Source: Corynebacterium kroppenstedtii
Lineage (GTDB): Bacteria; Actinomycetota; Actinomycetes; Mycobacteriales; Mycobacteriaceae
Reading direction: 5' to 3'
Assembly: GCF_016894245.1 (NCBI RefSeq)
Contig: NZ_CP069792.1
Location: forward strand, 2,046,001 to 2,110,000
DNA: 64,000 nt
Shown here: positions 48,108 through 58,847 of the stretch, piece after piece
Layout: each line of letters begins with the position of its first letter
Numbering within the stretch: the stretch's first letter is position 1
Notes under the pieces: generated by a model
Seen by the model: the letters and a program-made list of their open reading frames with translations, nothing else
Databases searched by the model: none
Told to the model about the DNA's origin: nothing
Translations under genes and position numbers: made by a program

Positions 48108-48710
48108 ATGAGCGATTCACCGAAAGCAACCGACAACACGCAAGAACCAACCTCTGGCACCACCGCGACCAGCACACCGAGTTACGTTGACCCGCGATTC
48201 AAAGCCGCAGACCCATACGCATACCTACCGGACGTTCCCACATTTCCGCTAAGCAGTGCAGACTTCTCATCGGGCGATGAACTACCAGACGACTTACAAG
48301 GACCCGACGGGGTTTCACCCCAACTCTCGTGGTCTGACCTTCCAGAAGGAACAAAATCCCTGGCAGTTACCGTCTACGACCCCGATGCCCCCACGGTCTC
48401 CGGCTACTGGCACTGGGCAGTATTCAATCTCCCCGCCGATCTCGCAGAACTCCCCAAAAACGCCGGATCCGAAGACACGCCATCCCTCCCGGAAGGCGCC
48501 CAAACCCTCAAAGGCGACTCGGGAAAACGCGGCTACTACGGGGCAATGCCTCCAGAAGGACACGGCCCGCACCGCTACCTCTATGCCGTCCATGCGGTCG
48601 ACGTCGACAAGCTCGACATCCCGGAGGACTCAACTCCGACAATCCTCGGTTTCAACCTCAACTTCCACACCCTCGCACGCTCAATAATTTGGGGCTGGGC
48701 AGAAAACTAA
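48108..48710 (+). CDS. PEBP family protein (YbhB/YbcL type)
   Basis: The 200-residue product has a Thr/Ser-rich N-terminus of about 40 residues and then a phosphatidylethanolamine-binding-protein fold. Its motifs are LSWSDLPEGTKSLAVTVYDPDAP, YWHWAVFNLP and GHGPHRYLYAVHAVD. Bacterial members may bind small anionic ligands; the role is unknown. The ATG has GGGG 3 bases upstream. It ends seven bases from the stop of the convergent pyrD. Confidence 0.92.
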   Translation: MSDSPKATDNTQEPTSGTTATSTPSYVDPRFKAADPYAYLPDVPTFPLSSADFSSGDELPDDLQGPDGVSPQLSWSDLPEGTKSLAVTVYDPDAPTVSGYWHWAVFNLPADLAELPKNAGSEDTPSLPEGAQTLKGDSGKRGYYGAMPPEGHGPHRYLYAVHAVDVDKLDIPEDSTPTILGFNLNFHTLARSIIWGWAEN

Positions 48711-48717
48711 AGAACCA

Positions 48718-49878
48718 CTACGAGGCCGGGATCCAGGGGAGCTCCCGGCCCACAGCCTCAGCGATCGAACTCAATCCATGGCGTCGAACCTGCTGGGCCA
48801 AACCACGATGGATATCCCGAATCCAATCTGGGCCACCATAAATCAACCCGGTGTACCCCTCGAGCAAGCTCGCGCCGGCACCGATACGCTCCCAGGCCTG
48901 CTGCGGGGTTTCAATTCCACCCACAGAGACAAGAGTCAACGACTCGCCCACGTGTTTGCGTAACAAACGCAGAATCTCCAGGGAACGGTCTGCCACCGGA
49001 CGACCCGACACACCGCCAGCGCCCATCGCCTCCACGTCAAACGACGGCGTCATTAAATGCTCGCGGGAAATGGTCGTATTCGTCGCCACAATCCCGGCAA
49101 GCCCCTTGTCTTGGGCCAAATCCGCAACCGCGATAATGTCGTCATCACACAGGTCAGGGGCAATTTTAACCAACACAGGTGTGTCCTCGACCTCATCAAG
49201 AACAGCGTCCACAATTGGCCCCAAAGAATCCACAGCCTGCAAATCCCGCAGCCCTGGAGTATTCGGGCTCGACACGTTAACCACCACAAAATCTGCGTGA
49301 TGCCCAAGCAAACGAGCCGATAAGCGATAGTCCTCCGCAGCCTCGTCAATCGAGGCTTTCTTCGTCTTCCCGATATTAACCGCAATCACATCACGGCTTC
49401 GGCGGCGAGCAATTCGCCGTGCGCACACCACGGCACCCTCGTTGTTAAAGCCCATCCGATTTAAAATCGCATGGTCCCGTCGCAACCTAAAAAGGCGGGG
49501 GGAGGGATTACCAGGCTGTCCCTGCGCCGTCACAGTCCCCAACTCGGCGAACCCAAAGCCCAAAGGAGCCCACACATCAGGGGACGTTGCGCTCTTATCA
49601 AACCCCGCAGCCAGGCCCAACGGACGAGGAAACTTCACACCGAAAACAGTCTGTTCCAGCGCTGTGTCATGAACAGCCCACCATCGCTCAAGAGCCCGAT
49701 TAGCCATCGACATCCGCTGAAAAATGCCCAAGGCCTTCGTCATTAATGAATGAATAGTCTCAGGGTCCAAGCGAAACATTTGCCGCAACGACCAGGAATA
49801 AATAACGCTTCGTACGGGATGCGATTTCCTGTATTCGTCAAGATCGGCATCAATACGATCATTGCTGGTCAACGACAT
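48718..49878 (-). CDS. pyrD: Dihydroorotate dehydrogenase (quinone), class 2
   Basis: PyrD oxidises dihydroorotate to orotate in pyrimidine synthesis and passes electrons to the quinone pool. The 386-residue product has an N-terminal amphipathic extension, seen in SVIYSWSLRQMFRLDPETIH, that attaches class 2 enzymes to the membrane. It also has LAAGFDKSATSPD and the catalytic serine in NVSSPNTPGLRDLQ. FMN-binding segments LVKIAPDL, TNTTISRE and GGVSGRPV follow. It begins two bases after the stop of the upstream lipoprotein gene, with GGAAG in that gene as ribosome site. Confidence 0.96.
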   Translation of the reverse strand: MSLTSNDRIDADLDEYRKSHPVRSVIYSWSLRQMFRLDPETIHSLMTKALGIFQRMSMANRALERWWAVHDTALEQTVFGVKFPRPLGLAAGFDKSATSPDVWAPLGFGFAELGTVTAQGQPGNPSPRLFRLRRDHAILNRMGFNNEGAVVCARRIARRRSRDVIAVNIGKTKKASIDEAAEDYRLSARLLGHHADFVVVNVSSPNTPGLRDLQAVDSLGPIVDAVLDEVEDTPVLVKIAPDLCDDDIIAVADLAQDKGLAGIVATNTTISREHLMTPSFDVEAMGAGGVSGRPVADRSLEILRLLRKHVGESLTLVSVGGIETPQQAWERIGAGASLLEGYTGLIYGGPDWIRDIHRGLAQQVRRHGLSSIAEAVGRELPWIPAS

Positions 49879-49880
49879 GG

Positions 49881-51065
49881 TTACGCTTCCTTCTTCACGG
49901 GATAGCTCGGTTCACTCGAGGCACCCTCATGACGCGCCTCACTAACCTGATCCTTGGATATGTGTTGCACAGTCGATGACTGCGGCGACGCAATCAACAG
50001 GCCCCCATCGCCGTCAACAACAACCGACTGAGCATCGGGAATCGTATGCATCGTCGCTACCTTGACTGGAACACCCGACGAAATGTCATAACCAATAACA
50101 GTGTTCTTACCCGTTGACGTCACCCACACCGTGCGCGTGTTGGCATCCCAAGCCACGCCCCACGGGACGGAGTCGGTATGGATTGTTTGGTGTTTCCTCA
50201 AAATATCGTCGGCTGTGAAAACCTCAATCGAGTTCAACTTGGTTGACGACGCCACAACGACCCCGTCCTGCCCACCGGCAATCTTCCCAGCACCTTGGCC
50301 GATCCGTAGCGACGACCCTTCCTTGTCCTCACCGGGATACACACCCGTCAAACTCGACTGCTTCTTATCGAACACTGCTGACATCTCTTTATCTGACCCA
50401 GACTTAGGATCAGGATCGACAATCAGCGATTGGGTTGCTCCTTCGCCGATAGAAACAGTTGACTTCCCATCCTTATCAGAACCATCCAAAGGGAAGTACT
50501 TAATTTTCTTCTCACCGGCGAAAGTCACGCTGGCGACATCGTTGGTCACGGCTGCCGTCGTCGCGGTACCGTCGATCTCGAGATCGTGGACCTTCTTACC
50601 TTGTCCATCGAAAACGAGCACATGGTTCTCACATGCGACAGAAAAACCGCCCCCTGCGGCCCGAGAAAGATCTTTACAATCCTTGCCAAGATCAACCGAC
50701 TTGGGGTTACCGTTCGTCCAGTCCGACGAGGTCCCGACAACCATTTTTCCACCGGACAGCCCGGCGATGACTGATGAGTCTGATTGACCACTCACCACCA
50801 CATCAGAAATACCGTCGCCGGGGAGGTCGACATCGCGAGTATCGCCCGACGGGGGTTCTGCGGCAGGTACCGACGTCGGAGAAACGTCCTCCGCCTTCGA
50901 TAACGCTTCTTGATCATCGCTGCGTGAGCACCCCGCCAGCATCGTGACGGCCAGACCACTGCAACACGCGATGCTTATCGCTCGCGCACCAAGGCGTCGT
51001 TGTTTGCGCTGCGTCGGCAATGTACCAGTACGAATCGATTGACCAGGAGTACCGTCGGAAATCAC
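49881..51065 (-). CDS. Putative lipoprotein with beta-propeller-like (YncE-type) repeats
   Basis: The product (about 394 residues) has a basic leader, a hydrophobic stretch and lipobox MLAGC. The mature protein is Asp/Ser/Gly-rich and has repeated strands such as VPWGVAWDANTRTVWVTSTG and IPDAQSVVVDGDGGLLIASP, typical of YncE/NHL-like propellers. The start is uncertain: GTG 51065 is used, and an in-frame GTG at 51137 gives a 55-residue n-region before the hydrophobic part, which is long. It precedes pyrD by two bases and is likely cotranscribed. Its ligand is unknown. Confidence 0.78.
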   Translation of the reverse strand: MISDGTPGQSIRTGTLPTQRKQRRLGARAISIACCSGLAVTMLAGCSRSDDQEALSKAEDVSPTSVPAAEPPSGDTRDVDLPGDGISDVVVSGQSDSSVIAGLSGGKMVVGTSSDWTNGNPKSVDLGKDCKDLSRAAGGGFSVACENHVLVFDGQGKKVHDLEIDGTATTAAVTNDVASVTFAGEKKIKYFPLDGSDKDGKSTVSIGEGATQSLIVDPDPKSGSDKEMSAVFDKKQSSLTGVYPGEDKEGSSLRIGQGAGKIAGGQDGVVVASSTKLNSIEVFTADDILRKHQTIHTDSVPWGVAWDANTRTVWVTSTGKNTVIGYDISSGVPVKVATMHTIPDAQSVVVDGDGGLLIASPQSSTVQHISKDQVSEARHEGASSEPSYPVKKEA

Positions 51066-51213
51066 TCTCGTAACGCTACTACAGGTCAAGGAGCTAAGAC
51101 ACCGAGGCGACGGCCGGGAATGGATGGTGATCCTCACATGCTTTCATGTCTGCGCGAACTGCCCCTACGCTGGAAGGTAACGGTGAGCCCATAAAGTTGC
51201 TAGCCTACTTGCC

Positions 51214-52332
51214 GTGTCTCTATCCATTTCCGGGCTCCTAGTCCGGGCTACACGACAGGTAGTTTCTATGGCCAATTCGGCACTCACCTCTATTTCAGGG
51301 GTAGTTCACGACGCGCTCACGCACGTACATCAACTCCATCAGGCTCACGGTTTTCTCGGATCAGTGACGGGAAGGATCCACGAAACCGCATCCTCATTAG
51401 CGCAATCGCCAGCCTCGTGGCTGAGCCAGGCGGACACGTCCGCTCACGCTGCTAGCCATGCCCATGTAGCCACTGATCTTGCGGCCGCCGGTACCGAGAC
51501 CCACATGAGTTGGATACAAACGATCATCCTATCGATCATCCAGGGCCTCACAGAGTTCTTGCCTGTGTCATCGTCGGGCCATCTCCGCATCGTGTCCCAA
51601 CTTCTGTGGGACCAGGATGCAGGTGCCTCCTTCACTGCTGTCGTTCAGTTGGGGACAGAAGCGGCAGTGTTGGTGTTTTTTGCCAAGGACATTTGGCGCA
51701 TCATCACCGGATGGTTCGCTGGCCTGATGGATAAAACCAAACGCGGGGCTGACTACCGCATGGGGTGGATGGTGATTGTAGGCACCATTCCCGTGGGAAT
51801 TACCGGATATCTCCTCAAAGATTTCATCCGAGACAATTTCCGCAATTTATGGGTCACCGCCGCGGTTCTCATCCTGTTCTCGTTCGTGTTCATTTGGGCC
51901 GAACGGGTAGGCCGTCATACGCGGACGGAAAAGGACTTGACCATGCGTGACGCCATTATTATGGGATGTGCTCAATGCCTTGCACTCATTCCCGGCGTCT
52001 CTCGTTCGGGCGGCACCGTGTCCGCGGGGCTCTTCCTCAGTCAGGACCGTGAGGCTGCGACGCGTTTTTCGTTTTTGCTAGCTATCCCTGCCGTTCTGGC
52101 TTCCGGACTTTTTTCTCTGCCTGATGCTTTTCACCCATCCGACGGGCAAATCGCTTCCGGTCCGCAACTTTTGGTAGGTACCTTAATAGCGTTTGCGCTG
52201 GGCTACGCCTCTATTGCGTGGTTGCTCAAATTCGTCGCCAACCATTCATTTGCCTGGTTTGCTGCGTACCGCATCCCGGTGGGGATTATCGTAATGATCC
52301 TCCTGGCTACAGGCGTGATGGCAGCCGCCTAA
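51214..52332 (+). CDS. uppP: Undecaprenyl-diphosphatase (bacitracin resistance type)
   Basis: UppP removes a phosphate from undecaprenyl diphosphate so that the carrier lipid can be reused for wall synthesis. The conserved part begins at residue 98 with [19 protein letters not shown] and contains [16 protein letters not shown] and PGVSRSGGT, with about eight membrane spans. The GTG at 51214 lies 7 bases after a TAGCCT box, so the full 372-residue form with a 97-residue Ala/His/Ser-rich N-terminal extension may be real. The internal ATG at 51505 has no Shine-Dalgarno. The extension is much longer than in C. glutamicum as I recall. Confidence 0.93.
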   Translation: MSLSISGLLVRATRQVVSMANSALTSISGVVHDALTHVHQLHQAHGFLGSVTGRIHETASSLAQSPASWLSQADTSAHAASHAHVATDLAAAGTETHMSWIQTIILSIIQGLTEFLPVSSSGHLRIVSQLLWDQDAGASFTAVVQLGTEAAVLVFFAKDIWRIITGWFAGLMDKTKRGADYRMGWMVIVGTIPVGITGYLLKDFIRDNFRNLWVTAAVLILFSFVFIWAERVGRHTRTEKDLTMRDAIIMGCAQCLALIPGVSRSGGTVSAGLFLSQDREAATRFSFLLAIPAVLASGLFSLPDAFHPSDGQIASGPQLLVGTLIAFALGYASIAWLLKFVANHSFAWFAAYRIPVGIIVMILLATGVMAAA

Positions 52333-52366
52333 GCCCTATCGCCCGGAGGGCCGTAGACTAGGGCTC

Positions 52367-53929
52367 ATGCAGTCGTGGCAAAAACCCCTTGTTGCTGATT
52401 TCCGTTCCGTTGTCGAGGAGGACCAGCCGGTTCCTCTCCAGATGTGGGATACGGCATCCCGTAAGATCACCCCTCTCACACCGTCCGACGAGGCGACGGT
52501 ATATGTCTGCGGAATTACCCCGTATGATTCGACGCACTTGGGGCATGCTGCTACGTACGTCACCTTTGACGTTTTGAATCGGCAGTTACTGGCGAATGGC
52601 CACCGCGTGAATTTCGTGCAGAATGTCACTGACGTGGACGATCCGCTTTTCGAGCGAGCCCAACGCGACGGGGTGGATTGGAAGGAGCTGGGGGAGGGAC
52701 AAACCGACCTGTTTCGCCAGGATATGGCTAATCTTGGGGTGATTCCACCAACGTCATATGTCGGTGCAGTTGAAGCTATTCCCGACGTCATCGACATGGT
52801 TAGTACTTTGCTCGACAACGGGTCTGCCTATGTTGTGGACGATCCCACCTACCCAGATGTCTATGCCGATCGAACAGCGACTCCACAATTCGGTTACGAA
52901 TCGCGTTACGACGAATCCACGATGGAACAATTCTTCGCGGAGAGGGGCGGCGATCCAGACCGCCCCGGGAAACGCGATCCATTAGATTCCCTACTGTGGC
53001 GCGCAGAGCGCCCCGGTGAACCGGCGTGGGATTCACCCTTTGGACGCGGACGGCCCGGATGGCATATTGAGTGCGCCGCTATTGCAGCTCGGTATTTAGG
53101 CAGTCATTTTGATGTCCAGGGCGGGGGAGAGGACCTCATTTTCCCTCACCACGAATACTCGGCAGCCCACGTAGAAGCGGCATGCGGTGTAGAACGCATG
53201 GCTGACCATTACATGCACACCGGACTTATCGCCCTCGGTGGCGTCAAGATGAGCAAGTCGTTGGGCAACCTTGTATTTGTATCCAGGTTGTGCAATGCCG
53301 GAACTGATCCATCGTCAATTCGTTTAGCCCTCTACGCAGGGCATTATCGTGATCAGCGCAACTGGTCAGATGCTCTTTTGGCTGCCGCTTCACGGCGTTT
53401 AGCACTGTGGCGCACGGCCGTCGAGACTGTTCATACTCGCAACAATGCTGATTCTGAAGCGCGAGCTCGTCGATTAGTCGACGACGTTCGCCAGGCCCTC
53501 GCTACCGACCTGGACACACCAGCCGCTGTCGATCTCATCGACGAGTGGGCAGGCGGTATCGTCGACAAGGAGAAGATCTGGAACCTGCCTGGTGTCGACG
53601 GGAAGAACGCCCACGAATCGCTATCTGTTCCAGTTCCCTGCGCGGCTCCAGCGACGGATGAAAAACTCAGTGTTGCTCAAGGGAAGATCACTATTCTGGA
53701 CGACGGGAAAGACAGCGAAGCGGATGCCAAGTCTGTGGAGCTTGCGTCCGCAACGGCGGGTACCCAGCGGTGCGGAGCGCACTCACATGCATCAGGGGAA
53801 CTTACTGTAGACCTGTTACCCGCAACCCATCAGCGCGGTGATGACCCTTCTGCTTTATATTCTCATCTTTCACCCGCTGCAGCTCTCGTTGCCGGGTGTG
53901 TCGATGCTCTGCTTGGGCTGAAACTGTAA
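52367..53929 (+). CDS. mshC: Cysteine:glucosaminyl-inositol ligase MshC (mycothiol synthesis)
   Basis: MshC joins cysteine to glucosaminyl inositol with ATP, the third step in making mycothiol. The 520-residue product is a cysteinyl-tRNA-synthetase relative with the HIGH-like THLGHAATY near residue 56. It also has the zinc/active-site region [25 protein letters not shown], and KMSKSLGN near residue 300. The ATG lies 7 bases after TAGACT, pointing to a leaderless mRNA. Compared with about 420 residues in C. glutamicum, it carries a roughly 100-residue insertion (about 398-502) just before the C-terminal VDALLGLKL. Confidence 0.95.
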   Translation: MQSWQKPLVADFRSVVEEDQPVPLQMWDTASRKITPLTPSDEATVYVCGITPYDSTHLGHAATYVTFDVLNRQLLANGHRVNFVQNVTDVDDPLFERAQRDGVDWKELGEGQTDLFRQDMANLGVIPPTSYVGAVEAIPDVIDMVSTLLDNGSAYVVDDPTYPDVYADRTATPQFGYESRYDESTMEQFFAERGGDPDRPGKRDPLDSLLWRAERPGEPAWDSPFGRGRPGWHIECAAIAARYLGSHFDVQGGGEDLIFPHHEYSAAHVEAACGVERMADHYMHTGLIALGGVKMSKSLGNLVFVSRLCNAGTDPSSIRLALYAGHYRDQRNWSDALLAAASRRLALWRTAVETVHTRNNADSEARARRLVDDVRQALATDLDTPAAVDLIDEWAGGIVDKEKIWNLPGVDGKNAHESLSVPVPCAAPATDEKLSVAQGKITILDDGKDSEADAKSVELASATAGTQRCGAHSHASGELTVDLLPATHQRGDDPSALYSHLSPAAALVAGCVDALLGLKL

Positions 53930-53981
53930 ATCACCGCCGGATTTGGTCGAGCACCCCAACAATAGACTAAGCTGTCTATCT

Positions 53982-56900
53982 GTGAGTGATGAGTGTCAAC
54001 CTTTGAATCCTACGAGTTCCGAGTTTCTCCAGGCCCTCCATGACCGGGTACTTATCGGTGACGGAGCTATGGGGACGCAACTTCAAGCTATTGAGCTTGA
54101 CTTAGACGCAGATTTCCAAGGACTCGAGGGATGCAACGAAATTCTCAACATCACCCGTCCCGACATCCTGGCCGACATTCACCGCCGATACTTCGAAGCG
54201 GGAGCCGATGCTGTAGAAACAAATACCTTCGGCTGCAACCTTCCCAATTTTGCAGACTACGGTATCGAAGATCGCATTCAGGAGATTGCATACGCCGGCG
54301 CCCAGATCGCTCGATCGGTTGCTGACGACATGGGGCCGGGGCGGGAAGGCATGAGGCGCTTCGTTCTTGGGTCATTAGGCCCGGGAACAAAGCTTCCGAC
54401 ACTCGGGCATGCTCCGTTCTCAGATCTCCGCGATGCATACACGGAAGCAGCCCGCGGATTAGTCCGCGGTGGCGCAGACGCCATCCTGATCGAGACCGCA
54501 CAAGACCTCTTGCAAGTAAAGTCCGCTGTGCATGGCGTACAGCAAGCTTTCCAAGATTGCGGCACGCCTTTACCGATCATGTGTCACGTAACGGTAGAAA
54601 CGACCGGCACGATGCTGCTGGGGTCAGAAATCGGCGCAGCTCTCACCGCCCTGGAACGCCTAGGCATTGACGTCATCGGGATGAACTGCGCAACCGGCCC
54701 CGACGAGATGAATGAACACCTGCGGTATTTATCCGCCCATGCACCCATGCCGGTATCAGTCATGCCGAACGCTGGCTTGCCAGAGCTCGGGGCCAACGGG
54801 GCTGTCTATCCTTTAACTCCCGACGAACTAGCCACGGCCAGTGTCCACTTCGTGCGTGATTATGGACTGTCCATGGTCGGTGGCTGCTGCGGTACAACCC
54901 CCGAGCACATTACCGCCGTTCGCGACGCCGTAATCGGTTCGCCGTCCTCACAACAGAATGACACGGAGTCTCCCGCCGTCACACGCCCGGCGCGCCACCA
55001 CGGTGTCGACGATAATGTCTCGTCCTTATATTCAACTGTGCCGCTGACTCAGGACACGGGAATCACCATGATCGGAGAGCGGACGAACTCCAATGGGTCA
55101 AAGGCTTTCCGCACTGCGATGCTCGAGGGCGACTGGAATAAGTGTTTGGATATCGCTAAGGCCCAGACTCGCGATGGTGCCCACATGATTGATTTGTGCG
55201 TCGACTATGTGGGCCGTGATGGGACACAAGACATGGCCGAGCTTGCGAGTCGTTTGGCGACGAGCTCAACGCTGCCGATCATGTTGGATTCGACGGAGCC
55301 CGATGTTATTCGTGTGGGACTTGAGCATCTTGGTGGCCGATGCGCGATCAACTCGGTGAATTTTGAGGACGGTGATGGCCCGGGGTCACGCTATGACCGG
55401 ATTATGTCACTGGTCAAGAAACATGGCGCGGCGGTAGTGGCTCTCACTATCGACGAAGAGGGGCAGGCGCGGACTGCGGAGAAGAAAGTTGAGATCGCTG
55501 AACGCCTTATTTCGGACATCACCACGCGGTGGGGGCTTCGCGAAAGCGACATCATCGTCGATTGCCTTACTTTCCCGATTTCGACCGGACAAGTAGAGAC
55601 CCGGCGCGATGGTATCGAAACGATCAACGCCATTCGCGAAATCACCACACGTCACCCCGACATCCACACCACGCTGGGACTGTCGAATATTTCTTTCGGG
55701 CTTAATCCGGCAGCACGCCAAGTCTTGAATTCAGTCTTTCTGAATGAATGTATCGAGGCCGGGCTGGATACAGCCATTGCCCACTCCAGCAAGATCGTGC
55801 CGATGAACCGTATCGATGACGATCAACGCACCGTCGCCCTGGACATGGTCTATAACCGTCGTGGAACGGAAGGACGAGGTGGAACGGCCCCAGAGGATTA
55901 CGATCCGCTGCAAACCTTCATGGAATTATTCGAAGGCGTCTCGGCCGCCGATGCCAAGGACGCACGGACAGAGGCCCTGCAGGCACTCCCGCTCTTTAAG
56001 CGGCTAGCGCAGCGCATCATCGATGGAGAAAAGAACGGACTTGAAGCTGATCTCGATCTCGCCCGGGCTGACAAAGACCCCCTCGAGATCATTAACCAAG
56101 ATCTCTTGTCTGGCATGAAAGTAGTCGGAGACCTCTTCGGCTCGGGCCAGATGCAGCTTCCCTTCGTGCTGCAATCAGCTGAAACAATGAAAACAGCCGT
56201 ATCCCACCTTGAACAGTTCATGGAGGCTACCGACGACTCCGCCTCCAAGGGCAAGATCATCCTGGCCACGGTCAAAGGAGACGTCCACGATATCGGGAAA
56301 AACCTCGTGGACATTATCTTGTCCAATAACGGCTACGACGTAGTTAACCTGGGCATCAAACAACCAATTTCCAGCATCCTTCACGCAGCATCTGAGCACC
56401 ACGCTGATGTCATCGGCATGTCCGGACTTTTAGTGAAATCGACGGTCGTCATGAAAGACAACCTCCTCGAGATGAACACAGCCGGCGCAGCCACCTATCC
56501 CGTCCTCCTCGGCGGAGCAGCACTGACTCGCACCTACGTCGAAAATGACCTCGACGAACTCTACCAGGGCGATGTCCACTATGCGCGCGACGCTTTCGAA
56601 GGCCTGAACTTGATGGATCAGATCATGTCCATGAAGCGCGGCTCACAGCGAGAACTCACCGAAGAACAAATCGCCGCTGCCACACGCGCACAAAAAAAGA
56701 AAGAAGAACGGAAAGCCAGGCACGAACGCTCACGAAAGATCGCCGCAAAGCGGAAAGCAGAAAGCACCCCTACCGTCATTCCTGATCGCTCCGACGTCGC
56801 CACCGATACCCCCATCGCAACCCCACCATTCTGGGGCACACGCATAGTCAAAGGCCTACCCGTGAGAGACTATCTCACCTGCCTCGACGAACGCGCCCTT

Positions 56901-57665
56901 TTCATGGGCCAGTGGGGCCTCCGCGGAACACGTGGCGGCGACGGCCCCTCCTACGAGGAACTCGTCGAAACCGAAGGGCGCCCACGGCTCAGAGCATGGA
57001 TCAATGATCTCAAAGCAGAAGGAATCCTCAACCACTCGGCTGTCGTCTACGGATACTTCCCGGCTGTCTCAGAAGGCAACACCGTCCACATCCTGCCCGT
57101 GCCCGACGAGGCAGAAAACCCAGATCCCGCGGCACAACCCGTGACATCATTCGAGTTCCCACGCCAACAACGGGGACGGTTCCTCTGCATCGCAGACTTC
57201 ATCCGCTCACGCGACGAAGCCCAGCGCACCGGGCACACCGACGTCTTCCCACTTCAGCTCGTCACCATGGGGCAACCCATCGCGGACAAAGCCAACGTCC
57301 TCTTCACAGACAACCACTACCGCGAATACCTCGAACTCCACGGCATTGGCGTCCAACTGACCGAAGCTCTTGCCGAATACTGGCACTCCCGCGTCCGAGC
57401 CGAACTCGCCTTCGCCGACGGCACCCACGCCGGCGACGACGACGGCACCGAAGACCGAGCATTCTTCGACCTCAAATACCGAGGAGCACGCTACTCCTTT
57501 GGCTACGGATCATGCCCCGACCTGGAATCGCGCCGGGCACTGGTGGACCTTCTACGTCCTGAGCGGATCGGCGTCGAGTTGTCTGAAGAGCTGCAATTGC
57601 ACCCTGAGCAATCAACTGACGCGTTCGTGCTTTACCACCCGGAGGCAAAGTACTTTAACGTCTAA
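53982..57665 (+). CDS. metH: Cobalamin-dependent methionine synthase
   Basis: MetH methylates homocysteine to methionine using methyl-tetrahydrofolate and B12. The product (about 1227 residues) has all four modules. The homocysteine/zinc domain has GMNCATGPDEM and GGCCGTTPEH; the pterin domain has MIGERTNSNGSKAF. The cobalamin domain has DVHDIGKNLVD with the lower-ligand His near residue 775. The C-terminal activation domain ends LYHPEAKYFNV. GTG 53982 is used because it follows a TAGACT box by 13 bases; a GTG-less in-frame ORF extends 13 codons upstream. A charged Lys/Arg linker lies before the activation domain. No B12 riboswitch fits in the 52-base gap after mshC. Confidence 0.97.
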   Translation: MSDECQPLNPTSSEFLQALHDRVLIGDGAMGTQLQAIELDLDADFQGLEGCNEILNITRPDILADIHRRYFEAGADAVETNTFGCNLPNFADYGIEDRIQEIAYAGAQIARSVADDMGPGREGMRRFVLGSLGPGTKLPTLGHAPFSDLRDAYTEAARGLVRGGADAILIETAQDLLQVKSAVHGVQQAFQDCGTPLPIMCHVTVETTGTMLLGSEIGAALTALERLGIDVIGMNCATGPDEMNEHLRYLSAHAPMPVSVMPNAGLPELGANGAVYPLTPDELATASVHFVRDYGLSMVGGCCGTTPEHITAVRDAVIGSPSSQQNDTESPAVTRPARHHGVDDNVSSLYSTVPLTQDTGITMIGERTNSNGSKAFRTAMLEGDWNKCLDIAKAQTRDGAHMIDLCVDYVGRDGTQDMAELASRLATSSTLPIMLDSTEPDVIRVGLEHLGGRCAINSVNFEDGDGPGSRYDRIMSLVKKHGAAVVALTIDEEGQARTAEKKVEIAERLISDITTRWGLRESDIIVDCLTFPISTGQVETRRDGIETINAIREITTRHPDIHTTLGLSNISFGLNPAARQVLNSVFLNECIEAGLDTAIAHSSKIVPMNRIDDDQRTVALDMVYNRRGTEGRGGTAPEDYDPLQTFMELFEGVSAADAKDARTEALQALPLFKRLAQRIIDGEKNGLEADLDLARADKDPLEIINQDLLSGMKVVGDLFGSGQMQLPFVLQSAETMKTAVSHLEQFMEATDDSASKGKIILATVKGDVHDIGKNLVDIILSNNGYDVVNLGIKQPISSILHAASEHHADVIGMSGLLVKSTVVMKDNLLEMNTAGAATYPVLLGGAALTRTYVENDLDELYQGDVHYARDAFEGLNLMDQIMSMKRGSQRELTEEQIAAATRAQKKKEERKARHERSRKIAAKRKAESTPTVIPDRSDVATDTPIATPPFWGTRIVKGLPVRDYLTCLDERALFMGQWGLRGTRGGDGPSYEELVETEGRPRLRAWINDLKAEGILNHSAVVYGYFPAVSEGNTVHILPVPDEAENPDPAAQPVTSFEFPRQQRGRFLCIADFIRSRDEAQRTGHTDVFPLQLVTMGQPIADKANVLFTDNHYREYLELHGIGVQLTEALAEYWHSRVRAELAFADGTHAGDDDGTEDRAFFDLKYRGARYSFGYGSCPDLESRRALVDLLRPERIGVELSEELQLHPEQSTDAFVLYHPEAKYFNV

Positions 57666-57763
57666 TTCGTTGCCGCGACTGTGACCATCGTGACAACCAG
57701 ACGACGCACCATTCCATGAACTCCTCGCGCTGCGGTGCAGTGCCACTCCGTACACTATGTTGC

Positions 57764-58453
57764 ATGCGTGCGATTGCTTGGGACATGGATGGAACCCTCG
57801 TCGATACTGAACCGCGATGGGGGATAGCCACCTACGAGATGGCCACGTTGATGGGAGTAGACCTCACACCCGAACAACGAGCGGTCACCGTCGGCGGAAC
57901 TGCGGAACACACCATTTCAGCATGCTTGGAATTCGCCGGGAAGACCCCAAACCCGGCACTCATTGACACCTGGAAAACGTGGTTTTTTGCGCGAATGGGC
58001 GAGATTCTTTCCGAGGGGTTCGACTTTCGGCCCGGTTTTCCCACGCTCCTCAAAGATATTCACGACACGGGTATCCCCCAAGCACTGGTCACCAACACGG
58101 CCCGCTCGTTGGTGGATCACTGTTTACCAGTTATCGGTGGCGCGTTCTTTGCCACGTCGGTAGCCGGGGACGAGGTCCCTCGCGGTAAGCCCTATCCCGA
58201 CGGCTATGCGCGAGCATGCGACCTGATGAACGTCAATCCCGACGACGTCCTCGTCGTAGAAGACTCACCGACCGGAATGTCTGCAGCTCGTGCGGCCGGA
58301 TGCCGTGTCCTCGGCGTTCCGGTGGAGCCGGGCCTAGAGCTGCCTCAGGGAATAAAAACCCTCCATGAACTACGCGGAGTGACCAGTTTCGCTTCGCGCG
58401 ATGGGCATGCGTGGGGCATCGACGATTTCCGCGAACTATGGAACGAACTCTAG
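57764..58453 (+). CDS. HAD-superfamily hydrolase (beta-phosphoglucomutase-like)
   Basis: The 229-residue product has the HAD motifs in order: [12 protein letters not shown] (nucleophile Asp), VTNTARS, a Lys in RGKPYPDGY, and VVEDSPTG. A helical cap lies between motifs one and two, the layout of small phosphatases/phosphoglucomutases. The substrate is unknown. ATG 57764 is supported by a TACACT box 7 bases upstream. A similar gene sits between metH and hisE in C. glutamicum as I recall. Confidence 0.92.
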   Translation: MRAIAWDMDGTLVDTEPRWGIATYEMATLMGVDLTPEQRAVTVGGTAEHTISACLEFAGKTPNPALIDTWKTWFFARMGEILSEGFDFRPGFPTLLKDIHDTGIPQALVTNTARSLVDHCLPVIGGAFFATSVAGDEVPRGKPYPDGYARACDLMNVNPDDVLVVEDSPTGMSAARAAGCRVLGVPVEPGLELPQGIKTLHELRGVTSFASRDGHAWGIDDFRELWNEL

Positions 58454-58485
58454 ATGTGCATACGCCACGGCGAGCATATGAAAGA

Positions 58486-58758
58486 ATGACGACTGTGAAG
58501 AATTTTGATGAGCTTTTCGCTGAAATCACCGACCGCGCACAACAGCGCCCCGAAGACTCAGGAACTGTTGAAGCTCTCGACAAGGGCCTCCACTTCCTTG
58601 GAAAGAAAGTTGTTGAGGAAGCCGGCGAAGTATGGTTAGCCGCTGAATATCAGTCAGACGACGAACTATCTGAGGAAATCAGCCAGTTGCTCTACTGGCT
58701 ACAGGTTATCGCAGTCAAACGCGGTCTGTCCTTGGACGATATTTATCGCTATCTGTAG
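58486..58758 (+). CDS. hisE: Phosphoribosyl-ATP pyrophosphatase
   Basis: HisE hydrolyses phosphoribosyl-ATP to phosphoribosyl-AMP, the second step of histidine synthesis. The 90-residue product has [18 protein letters not shown], the metal-binding [15 protein letters not shown] and the C-terminal [13 protein letters not shown], as in the MazG-like HisE family. The ATG is preceded by GAAAGA. An in-frame GTG three codons later is the main alternative. It stands 33 bases after the HAD gene and 89 before hisG. Confidence 0.95.
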   Translation: MTTVKNFDELFAEITDRAQQRPEDSGTVEALDKGLHFLGKKVVEEAGEVWLAAEYQSDDELSEEISQLLYWLQVIAVKRGLSLDDIYRYL

Positions 58759-58847
58759 TCCTTCTACCTACATTCCTTCAGCAACCACGGCACCCCTGGT
58801 TCGCACCATTTTCCACCTTCCTTTTTTGCATTCAGGAGTTTAAATCC

